The notes under the pieces are model-generated. The model ran no database searches. It was not told the origin of the DNA and saw only the letters and a program-made list of their open reading frames with translations. A DNA stretch of 64,000 nt, taken from positions 1 to 64,000 of the IMG/VR virus record IMGVR_UViG_3300008119_000039; one strand, given 5' to 3'. Within the stretch, counting starts at the first letter, position 1. Each line of letters begins with the position of its first letter. Origin of the DNA: a virus. The translations under genes were made by a program, and so were the position numbers. Shown here in pieces: positions 8,998-15,418 of the stretch.

Positions 8998-9532
8998 ATG
9001 TTCACGTGATGATTTTGTAAATAGTATATCTACTGACAAGGGAGATAACTTTGCAAAAACATTTGTTGCTAAAGCAGATATGCAAGATCAATGGGAGTAT
9101 TGTATCGGTGCTTGGGATGGTAACGAATTAACAGCTGCAATTATAACTACCATATCCAAAAATAAACCCCACGTGGCTAACCTGCAACTCTTACATACCT
9201 TTGTAAAACACCGAGGAAAGGGAGCTGCCAGGATCCTATGCGAGGACTCTTTAAAGCGTGCTAGAGCGTCTGCAGCGACTTACTTTAGGGTATCCTCAGA
9301 GAAGTCTGCCGTAGGCTTCTACGAGCGTCTAGGGTTCCGATTCTGGGGTTCCCAAAAGAGTGGTTGTCAGCTGTCCATCTTTAGGATAGGGGGAGATACC
9401 TTCCTACAGGGCGACTACGACCTTTCCGACATGACCATCAATAAAGCGGTCAACCGTAAGGGTAAGGGAGGTTGTACGACCCTCTACGACCTTGCTACGA
9501 GCCAAATAGGGGTCAAATTAGATCAAATTTAG
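8981..9532 (+). CDS. GNAT-family N-acetyltransferase
   Basis: About 180 aa. The acetyl-CoA loop is LLHTFVKHRGKGAARILCE (R..GKGAA), followed by YFRVSSEKSAVGFYERLGF, the classic strand-helix end of a GNAT fold. No ATG is available in frame; TTG codons at 8981, 8984 and 8990 are candidate starts inside the 3' end of the amidoligase. The 3' half is visibly richer in GC than the neighbours (two 60-nt samples gave 50 and 52 percent against 40 percent in the amidoligase) and uses codons such as AGG and CTA more freely, suggesting separate acquisition. In the phage Mu Mom system a GNAT-fold enzyme modifies DNA, so a base-modifying role fits the context. Confidence 0.8.
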   Translation: MLRLSKCSRDDFVNSISTDKGDNFAKTFVAKADMQDQWEYCIGAWDGNELTAAIITTISKNKPHVANLQLLHTFVKHRGKGAARILCEDSLKRARASAATYFRVSSEKSAVGFYERLGFRFWGSQKSGCQLSIFRIGGDTFLQGDYDLSDMTINKAVNRKGKGGCTTLYDLATSQIGVKLDQI

Positions 9533-9533
9533 C

Positions 9534-9562
9534 TTTACTTTAATTGCAAAATAGGGTATAAT
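9534..9562 (+). promoter_or_regulatory. Sigma70-like promoter inside the modification cassette
   Basis: TTTACT (9534-9539), 17-nt spacer containing TTAATTGCAAA, TATAAT (9557-9562). It starts right after the GNAT stop and would drive the Cys-rich protein, the transferase-like gene and the kinase. Confidence 0.85.
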
Positions 9563-9589
9563 AAAGGTTGGACAATTGAGGAATTTATT

Positions 9590-9889
9590 ATGACACACTT
9601 GAGAAAAGAAAATTTAGCTGTTGTTACAAGAGAAATCGCAAAAGACCATTGGGTTGCAAACTTAGATGGAACTAAATCAAGAGCAGTTTCTTGGTGTAAG
9701 ACTTGTAGAGTTTATAAACCATTGACTGCATTTTATTTGAAATCAAAAAGTACAAGAAAACATAGCAATCATGTCAGAGGTGATTGTTGTATTTGTTTTG
9801 ATGAAAAGGTTAAATCATCAAGAGAGATACGAGAAGACTTACAAGCACAAAAATCATTAGGTAAAATCTTTCAGATAAATGGATTATAG
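9590..9889 (+). CDS. Small Cys-rich putative zinc-binding protein
   Basis: 99 aa. Two Cys pairs are seen: WCKTC near residues 35-39 and GDCCIC near residues 64-69, separated by a basic stretch with KSKSTRKHSNH. The spacing suggests one zinc finger, reminiscent of the N-terminal zinc region of HNH or endonuclease VII proteins, but no HNH catalytic motif follows. A GAGGA ribosome site precedes the ATG. It overlaps the next gene by 11 bases and lies under a dedicated promoter. A DNA-binding accessory to the adjacent transferase and kinase is possible; function unproven. Confidence 0.7.
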   Translation: MTHLRKENLAVVTREIAKDHWVANLDGTKSRAVSWCKTCRVYKPLTAFYLKSKSTRKHSNHVRGDCCICFDEKVKSSREIREDLQAQKSLGKIFQINGL

Positions 9890-10898
9890 GCTACAACAAA
9901 ATCGCAGAGAAGCATTCATACGCTGGTACGCATGGTCATTGAAGTATGATGATTGCGACCCAGCAGTATGGGCAACTAACTATATAAACGATCGTTACGA
10001 ACATAACGACGAGCAGAAACTTTGGTTGTGTTGGTTATATGGTAATACATACTATCTGCCAACTGCTTGGGTATTGATGAACGAGTTTCCCGACTATGAG
10101 TTGGCAACTGTTGATCGTATGACTCAATGGAATACTGCTAATTATAAACGTCTACGTTATCAGACTGACACAAAATGGAACAAGGGGCATCTTCCAACCA
10201 TGTTCGCATCGTATCAACAATTCATTGGTGGAAGAACACAAAGGGACAGATTGGAAAGTTATTATGGAAACACTGAGAAGGACAACTTTGATAACTTGTG
10301 GGAAGGCATTAAGTCTAGCTTGCATAAGTTTGGTCGTTACAGTACTTGGTTTTATCTTCAGCATCTTAAGCATACCTCTGGTGTTCGGATCGATCCTACT
10401 TCTCTCATGCTGGACGATTATGATGGCTCTCGCTCTCATCGTAATGGATTACTTTATGCCCTCGGACAAGAAGACAGTGTGGATAGAAAACTCACTGCAG
10501 TGGAGTATGCAAATCTTGAGTCACAAGCCCAAGAGATTCTTGCAGAGACGAAAGCAAGATTTCCAGAACTCGCATCGTCTATAGATTACTTTACAATGGA
10601 AACCTGCCTTTGTTCGTATAAGAAAATCTTTAGAGAACACCACGGCAGATACCTTGGGTATTACCTAGATCGTCAAGCTGAGGAAATTATTAAAGTTGAA
10701 GGTGATGGATGGTATGGTATTGATTGGGATGTGCTGTGGCAATCCCGAGAAGAAACTATTGATTTACGTCTAGATCACAAGCGTGGTATAGATAAAGAAA
10801 AGTTTAAGTATTTTACCAATACAGGTAAAATGGATAATCTTGAGTGGATGTTTGATGATGAACAGCGACAAGCTATTGGACTAGAGGAATTTTTATGA
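9879..10898 (+). CDS. aGPT-PPlase/AADT-like protein (predicted DNA base hypermodification transferase)
   Basis: 339 aa, mostly helical, rich in Trp and Tyr. The N-terminal half runs RREAFIRWYAWSLK, then DCDPA, then DEQKLWLCWLYG, then NEFPDYEL, and the middle has KFGRYSTWFYLQHLKH and DYDGSRSHRNGLLYAL. From memory this pattern matches the phage family grouped as alpha-glutamyl/putrescinyl thymine pyrophosphorylase or amino acid:DNA transferase, helical proteins that act with a P-loop kinase on 5-hydroxymethyluracil in DNA. The very next gene is such a kinase, joined by a four-base overlap (ATGA). I cannot name catalytic residues with certainty, and the family call needs a profile search. Confidence 0.55.
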   Translation: MDYRLQQNRREAFIRWYAWSLKYDDCDPAVWATNYINDRYEHNDEQKLWLCWLYGNTYYLPTAWVLMNEFPDYELATVDRMTQWNTANYKRLRYQTDTKWNKGHLPTMFASYQQFIGGRTQRDRLESYYGNTEKDNFDNLWEGIKSSLHKFGRYSTWFYLQHLKHTSGVRIDPTSLMLDDYDGSRSHRNGLLYALGQEDSVDRKLTAVEYANLESQAQEILAETKARFPELASSIDYFTMETCLCSYKKIFREHHGRYLGYYLDRQAEEIIKVEGDGWYGIDWDVLWQSREETIDLRLDHKRGIDKEKFKYFTNTGKMDNLEWMFDDEQRQAIGLEEFL

Positions 10899-11434
10899 GA
10901 AAATTGATTGCAGTTGGTGGTTCTCCAGGAACAGGTAAAACTACCTTGTTCCGTAAATTTATGGAAGGTAAAACTTGGGAGAGAGTTGAGCCCAAGAAAA
11001 TGTTACCTGCACTCTACTGTGCCGAGTTAGATCTTTACATTCTAGGCAAGTACGAAGATGGTGAAACATTCGCTGGAACAGATCGTTTAAGTATGGCTGT
11101 TCAACCAGTGGCTCAACAGTTCGTTAAGGAAACTACGTCAAATATCTTATTTGAAGGCGATCGTATCTTTAACCAGTCTTTCCTAGAATTCTCTATGGAG
11201 TTACCCGATACCGATCTACAAGTGATATTCCTAAAGGTTCCCAAGGAAATGCTTGAGCAAAGGTATAAGGATCGTGGATCCGACCAATCGGAGATATTCC
11301 TAAAGGGTCGTAATACTAAATATAATAACCTATTGTCAAATTTTGAGTTGATGCCGTACATTACTGAGTTTGTGAACACTAACTTAGAGGAGCAGGGGAA
11401 AGTTCTAACCTTTTTAGAAGGTCAATTAGGGTAA
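10895..11434 (+). CDS. P-loop kinase (candidate 5-hydroxymethyl-base DNA kinase)
   Basis: 179 aa. Walker A is GGSPGTGKTTL at residues 8-18. ILFEGDRIF near residue 86 supplies the Walker B-like acidic strand, and QVIFLKVP followed by RYKDRGSDQ is the lid region of nucleotide-kinase-type P-loop proteins. In thymine-hypermodifying phages a P-loop kinase phosphorylates 5-hydroxymethyluracil in DNA before an amino acid transferase replaces the phosphate. The tight coupling with the preceding transferase-like gene and the upstream TET/JBP-like oxidase supports that reading. A kinase for a nucleotide or another metabolite is the main alternative. Confidence 0.7.
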   Translation: MRKLIAVGGSPGTGKTTLFRKFMEGKTWERVEPKKMLPALYCAELDLYILGKYEDGETFAGTDRLSMAVQPVAQQFVKETTSNILFEGDRIFNQSFLEFSMELPDTDLQVIFLKVPKEMLEQRYKDRGSDQSEIFLKGRNTKYNNLLSNFELMPYITEFVNTNLEEQGKVLTFLEGQLG

Positions 11435-11454
11435 GGATAGGACTTTCTAGGATT

Positions 11455-12162
11455 ATGAATTACCTAGAAACCGCAGACTTCAATTGGATGGAAATGCTCA
11501 ATTTCTATGAGCAACCATTTAGAGCTAAACTCATTCCATCAAAAGTATGGAGAGATCTCGACAAGTATAAAAACGATAGCGTTGGTTTAGCCAACTATAC
11601 TAAAAAGTGGCGTACCAAAATAGAGTTTAGAAAAGCACCATCTGCAGCAAAGGTTTGGAAAACCTACGCATCAATCGGTGGTGAATATTCCCCAGATGAA
11701 CGTCAGTGTGCCTTACAAATCTACACACTGGACTTTGATAAGTTTCCATTCACCAAGGTATCTTGGGATAGATTTAAGTATCGCTTTATTCAAACTCTGA
11801 TGCACGAGTTGATTCACTTTATGCAGTACGATCGTCGTGGTGACGAGTGGAGCAATTACGTATTACCGCATAAGAAAGTTGGTCACATTAAGAAAGATGC
11901 TGAGCGTAGATATCTTTCTGAGTTTGATGAGATACAAGCATACGCTCATTGCATTTATCTAGACTTTAAAATGTTTCGCCCAAGATTAGAGATAGAAACT
12001 TTACTTGGCAGAGCGGGACAATATACAGATTCAAAGACTTTACATTACTTCCTAAAGACATTCAACTACGACTACAAGAATAACGCTGCGATTCCAAAGA
12101 TAATGCAGCAGATTATCAAGTGGGACAACAAGTATCAACGATACGCCAACAAGCCTAAATAG
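11455..12162 (+). CDS. Putative zinc metallopeptidase with HELIH motif
   Basis: 235 aa. LMHELIHFMQYDRRGDEW gives an HExxH zinc motif at residues 117-121. A downstream segment YLSEFDEIQAYAH near residue 160 could provide the third Glu ligand, as in gluzincin-type proteases. The rest is rich in aromatic and basic residues. An AGGA ribosome site precedes the ATG. It sits between the modification cassette and probable virion proteins, so a role in maturation or host peptide cleavage is possible. No named family is claimed. A late-promoter-like CTAAATAG overlaps its stop codon. Confidence 0.65.
   Translation: MNYLETADFNWMEMLNFYEQPFRAKLIPSKVWRDLDKYKNDSVGLANYTKKWRTKIEFRKAPSAAKVWKTYASIGGEYSPDERQCALQIYTLDFDKFPFTKVSWDRFKYRFIQTLMHELIHFMQYDRRGDEWSNYVLPHKKVGHIKKDAERRYLSEFDEIQAYAHCIYLDFKMFRPRLEIETLLGRAGQYTDSKTLHYFLKTFNYDYKNNAAIPKIMQQIIKWDNKYQRYANKPK
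12155..12162 (+). promoter_or_regulatory. T4-late-like promoter box CTAAATAG
   Basis: CTAAATAG at the end of the zincin gene, 18 nt before the ATG at 12181. GCCTAAATAGTAGT is repeated identically at 21413, before another probable late gene. Confidence 0.5.
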
Positions 12163-12180
12163 TAGTCTAATAGGATTACT

Positions 12181-12312
12181 ATGGCAACAGATTATTCAAA
12201 ACTAGCAACATCAGCCAAGAAGATGGTAGATTATCTTTCTACCAAAGGTATCAAGGTATCTTTAAAATCTTCAAGATATAAAAACTGTTGGTATAACTGC
12301 AACAGTTACTGA
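12181..12312 (+). pseudogene. N-terminal fragment of frameshifted gene
   Basis: An ATG at 12181 with AGGA upstream opens MATDYSKLATSAKKMVDYLSTK..SLKSS and meets a TGA at 12310. From 12266 on the next frame (+1) is open and reads DIKTVGITATVTDLTPTEEKA, joining the long gene that follows. Continuous protein-like sequence on both sides of about 12262-12280 suggests one gene broken by a single-base shift. The break may be a real mutation, a programmed +1 shift, or an assembly error. Confidence 0.6.
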
Positions 12313-12364
12313 CCTAACTCCCACAGAAGAAAAAGCAATTTCTGGTAAGTACAAAGCCAAGCTA

Positions 12365-13501
12365 ATGACTCTTACCAAAGTTCTTGGTACTATTGCCAAG
12401 GGTGAAACCTTTTACATTGTAAATACCTATACTGAAAAAGGTACGCTAAAAACAAAAGAGTTAGCACCAGAAAAGTTTAATCTAACTACTAGCAAATACA
12501 CAACACTAGAATCTCTGGATAAAGCTGTATTGACTGGTATTAAAGAAAACGCTACCCTACCATCAGATATTAAAGTTGTGCTAACAGAATTATATAAAAC
12601 AGTTAGCACAAACAAAAACCCCAAAGACATTATTCCAATGACTACTCCAGCCAAGAAATCACTTGCTGGAGTTAAGCCACAAGACAAACAAGCTATTGGT
12701 AAAGACTTTGGTGAAGTTCTTTCTATGCGTTGGTATTTAACTCAACCATTTGCTTCCACTTGGCAACAAGCATTCTTTTCAGATATTAGTAATGAAGCAT
12801 TGGTAGACTTTGTTGTTATGAAAAAATCTGGCAAAGAAACTATTCGTACTGACATATCAGCAAAGTTTGAAGCAGGTGCTGCACCATCTATTGGTGCCAT
12901 TGTTACTAATATTGATAAAGTTTATAAAGCTCCAAACAAAGATGAAGCCATTGTAATTAATGTGCTAAAAGCATTGGCTGGCGAAAATGATAATACATCA
13001 ACTAAGATTTTAGCTGCCATGAAATCTCTTAATCTGCCAGCGTATACCACACTAAAGAAAACTATTGGTGCCAAAGGTAACTTTACTATTCAAGATATTT
13101 CTGCACATATTCAACAGATTGCCAAAGTAGGTAAAACTGATAAGGCTAGAATTAAATTATTTAAATCTACATATGAAGAGTTTTATAATGTTCTTGGTAA
13201 AAACGCAAGCGATGATTCTGTTAATATTGTAATGACACCAACTACATATAAAAAGTATTATTCATTGGTAATGGCACCAATGGGTTATGCCCTAGTTGAT
13301 TATATGAATAAACAACCACAGTATCAAGAAGTGTTAAATAAGATTAGTCAGTATATGAAAACCGAGCAAGTATACTTAAATTTCTCTGGTGATAACCTAG
13401 AGTTTAAAAAGAAACTGTTTTCAAAGGCTGAGTTTAAATTTGCCTACGGAGCCAACGCTAAAGACTCCGACAACACAGGCATCAAGTTCTCTATGAAATA
13501 A
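12365..13501 (+). CDS. Probable virion protein, main part of frameshifted gene
   Basis: 378 aa from the first in-frame ATG, but coding-quality sequence extends back to 12266, so this ATG is probably internal. With the upstream fragment the complete product would be about 440 aa. No catalytic motif is seen. The protein is Lys- and Thr-rich with alternating helical and strand segments such as MRWYLTQPFASTWQQAFFSD and MAPMGYALVDYMNK. It follows a late-promoter-like box and precedes the KxDG protein, so it lies with probable late genes. Function unknown. Confidence 0.7.
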   Translation: MTLTKVLGTIAKGETFYIVNTYTEKGTLKTKELAPEKFNLTTSKYTTLESLDKAVLTGIKENATLPSDIKVVLTELYKTVSTNKNPKDIIPMTTPAKKSLAGVKPQDKQAIGKDFGEVLSMRWYLTQPFASTWQQAFFSDISNEALVDFVVMKKSGKETIRTDISAKFEAGAAPSIGAIVTNIDKVYKAPNKDEAIVINVLKALAGENDNTSTKILAAMKSLNLPAYTTLKKTIGAKGNFTIQDISAHIQQIAKVGKTDKARIKLFKSTYEEFYNVLGKNASDDSVNIVMTPTTYKKYYSLVMAPMGYALVDYMNKQPQYQEVLNKISQYMKTEQVYLNFSGDNLEFKKKLFSKAEFKFAYGANAKDSDNTGIKFSMK

Positions 13502-13533
13502 CCCTCAATTTCTGAGGGGATTACATAAATCGC

Positions 13534-13562
13534 TTGACTTTAATTGCAAGATAAGGTATAAT
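13534..13562 (+). promoter_or_regulatory. Sigma70-like promoter with ATG at the expected start of transcription
   Basis: TTGACT (13534-13539), 17 nt, TATAAT (13557-13562). The next ATG is at 13569, seven bases after the -10 box, so the transcript would be leaderless. Confidence 0.8.
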
Positions 13563-13568
13563 AAAGGT

Positions 13569-14798
13569 ATGAAGTTGAAAAGTTTAAAGGGTTTTATAGT
13601 CGAAGAAAAGAATACCCACATGGAACATCTAGAAGATCTAGTGTTCAATGAAGGTACAGTCGGCACTCAAAAAGCCATCAACTTTATCAAAGACCTCCGT
13701 GATATGTTGGCAGGTCACAGCAAAACTAAAATCTCAGCCACGGTAAAGTGGGATGGTGCACCAGCTATCTTTGCTGGTATCGATCCAAGAGATGGCAAGT
13801 TCTTTATCGCCAAAAAAGGTGTATTCAATAAAGAGCCAAAGATTTATAAAACTGCCGCAGAAATTGATGCTGATACAGATGGCGATCTAGCCGCAAAATT
13901 CAAAGTTGCTCTTACTGAGTTTAAGAAACTTGGTATCAAGTCTGGTGTGTATCAAGGCGATCTAATGTTTACCAAATCTGACTTAAAGAAACAAGTCATT
14001 GATGGCGAGTCATACATTACCTTTCACCCAAACACTATTGTGTATGCTGTTCCAGAAAACAGCGACCTAGCCACGAAAATCAAGAAAGCAAAGATTGGTG
14101 TTGTATGGCATACTACCTATACTGGAACTTCATTTGAAACAATGAAAGCATCCTTTGGTAAAGGTATTGTTGAACACTTAACAGCTTCACCAAGTATCTG
14201 GATGGATGATGCCACATATAAAGACTACTCTGGCACTGCTTCTTTTACTGCCGATGAAACCGTAAAACTAAATTCTATTATTACCGCAGCCCAAGCTAAA
14301 TTAAATAGTATTACGCCAGCAGCTTTAAATGCCATAAGTCAAAATGAAGAATTGTTAATTCAGATTAAAACATACAACAATACAAAGATTCGTTCTGGTG
14401 AGGGATTCGCAAATACCAAAGAACACGTTAAAGGATTGTTTGATTATATCCACGCTAAACTAGAACCAAAGCAAAAAACCGAAAAGGGTAAAGCTGCTGG
14501 TGAAGCAAAACGCAAAGAAATATTAAAATACTTTGCTGAGCATAAACCAAGTGATGTTCAAGCAATCTTTGATCTAGTCAATATTCTTACCGATGCCAAA
14601 GAAATGGTTGTCACAAAGATGAATCAAGCTGGTCATATTTCTACGTTTCTTAAAACTGCAAGCGGATTTAAAACAACAAGCGTTGAGGGATTTGTTGCCA
14701 TTGATAGATTGAAGGGTGGTGCTGTTAAAGTTATTAACCGCATGGAATTTAGTCGTTCAAATTTCTCTGCTGACATTATCAAAGGGTGGCAAAGATGA
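13569..14798 (+). CDS. KxDG nucleotidyltransferase/ligase-like protein
   Basis: 409 aa. SATVKWDGAPAIF near residue 62 carries the KxDG motif I of the DNA/RNA ligase and capping enzyme superfamily, where the Lys takes AMP. GVYQGDLMF near residue 135 fits motif III, VEGFVAIDRL near residue 378 fits motif IV (EGFV), and GGAVKVINR follows as a motif V candidate with its Lys. The order and spacing agree with a nucleotidyltransferase core, though a long insert lies between motifs III and IV. The N-terminus (LKGFIVEEKNTHMEHLEDL) resembles other T4-like phage proteins. It could seal nucleic acid or adenylate a partner. Its ATG is seven bases from a -10 box. Confidence 0.65.
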   Translation: MKLKSLKGFIVEEKNTHMEHLEDLVFNEGTVGTQKAINFIKDLRDMLAGHSKTKISATVKWDGAPAIFAGIDPRDGKFFIAKKGVFNKEPKIYKTAAEIDADTDGDLAAKFKVALTEFKKLGIKSGVYQGDLMFTKSDLKKQVIDGESYITFHPNTIVYAVPENSDLATKIKKAKIGVVWHTTYTGTSFETMKASFGKGIVEHLTASPSIWMDDATYKDYSGTASFTADETVKLNSIITAAQAKLNSITPAALNAISQNEELLIQIKTYNNTKIRSGEGFANTKEHVKGLFDYIHAKLEPKQKTEKGKAAGEAKRKEILKYFAEHKPSDVQAIFDLVNILTDAKEMVVTKMNQAGHISTFLKTASGFKTTSVEGFVAIDRLKGGAVKVINRMEFSRSNFSADIIKGWQR

Positions 14799-15133
14799 AA
14801 TATATTTTAGTAGCTGCACTATTTTTAAGCGGATGTTCAGTAATATTACCAGTTAAACACGACCCAGCATTATTCAATAATCTAGTTGAAGTTAAGGTTG
14901 CTGTTGATAAACTAAATTGTGAAAACAAAGACTGGTTAGATGCGCAAAATAAAATTACACATCTAAGAGTTTATACTGAATTGAGAAAAGACCCACAAGC
15001 AAATTCTGTGGTTCAACTTGGTGAAGCGATCGAAAAGGCAAAACAATCTAACAACAAGACGTTTTGTGAGTCTATTTTAAGAATCAATAAGACTCGCATT
15101 GACGTTATCGCAGACGCATGGAGAGGCAGATGA
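14795..15133 (+). CDS. Small lipoprotein
   Basis: About 112 aa. The N-terminus MKYILVAALFLSGCSVILP is a lipoprotein signal with lipobox L-S-G-C, so Cys would be lipidated after cleavage. Two further Cys residues (LNCEN and TFCES) could form a disulfide in the periplasm. ATG 14795 overlaps the stop of the previous gene (ATGA) and has AAGGG upstream; the GTG at 14786 is less likely. No family is recognised. Placement in the membrane is clear, function is not. Confidence 0.7.
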   Translation: MKYILVAALFLSGCSVILPVKHDPALFNNLVEVKVAVDKLNCENKDWLDAQNKITHLRVYTELRKDPQANSVVQLGEAIEKAKQSNNKTFCESILRINKTRIDVIADAWRGR

Positions 15134-15363
15134 TTCTAGAAGAATTAAGAGAAGTGGCTGGAGTAGGTGGACCTGCTGCACAATTAGCCAATGAACTATT
15201 GGTATTAGCCGATAAAAAGGCTATTGGTGAGTTAAGTCAAGAAGAGTTTGAGTATCTAGTTAGAGAAATCGCTGATATACGTGCTCAACAGGATTTAGCC
15301 AATGATGAGATTGCTTGTCGTTGGATCGTTGCTGCTGCCCAAGCTATTATTTCTGTGGTGTAG
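15130..15363 (+). CDS. Small acidic protein, unknown
   Basis: 77 aa from ATG 15130, which has GGAG six bases upstream and forms an ATGA overlap with the lipoprotein stop. An in-frame ATG at 15118 is less well placed. The sequence is helical and alanine/glutamate-rich (EELREVAGVGGPAAQLANELLVLADKKA shows the style), ending with a hydrophobic patch. No motif recognised. It ends just before a late-promoter-like box. Confidence 0.65.
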   Translation: MILEELREVAGVGGPAAQLANELLVLADKKAIGELSQEEFEYLVREIADIRAQQDLANDEIACRWIVAAAQAIISVV

Positions 15364-15377
15364 GAGATAGAGAAAAG

Positions 15378-15385
15378 CTAAATAA
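15378..15385 (+). promoter_or_regulatory. T4-late-like promoter box CTAAATAA
   Basis: CTAAATAA in the 55-base gap before the 822-codon gene, 33 nt before its ATG at 15419. Confidence 0.45.
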
Positions 15386-15418
15386 TAGGTTGAAACTACA
15401 ATTTTATAGATGGATTAA

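Noticed and set aside
13501-13522. Terminator at CCCTCA/TGAGGG
   Set aside because: Six-base-pair stem without a T-run; only a weak hairpin.
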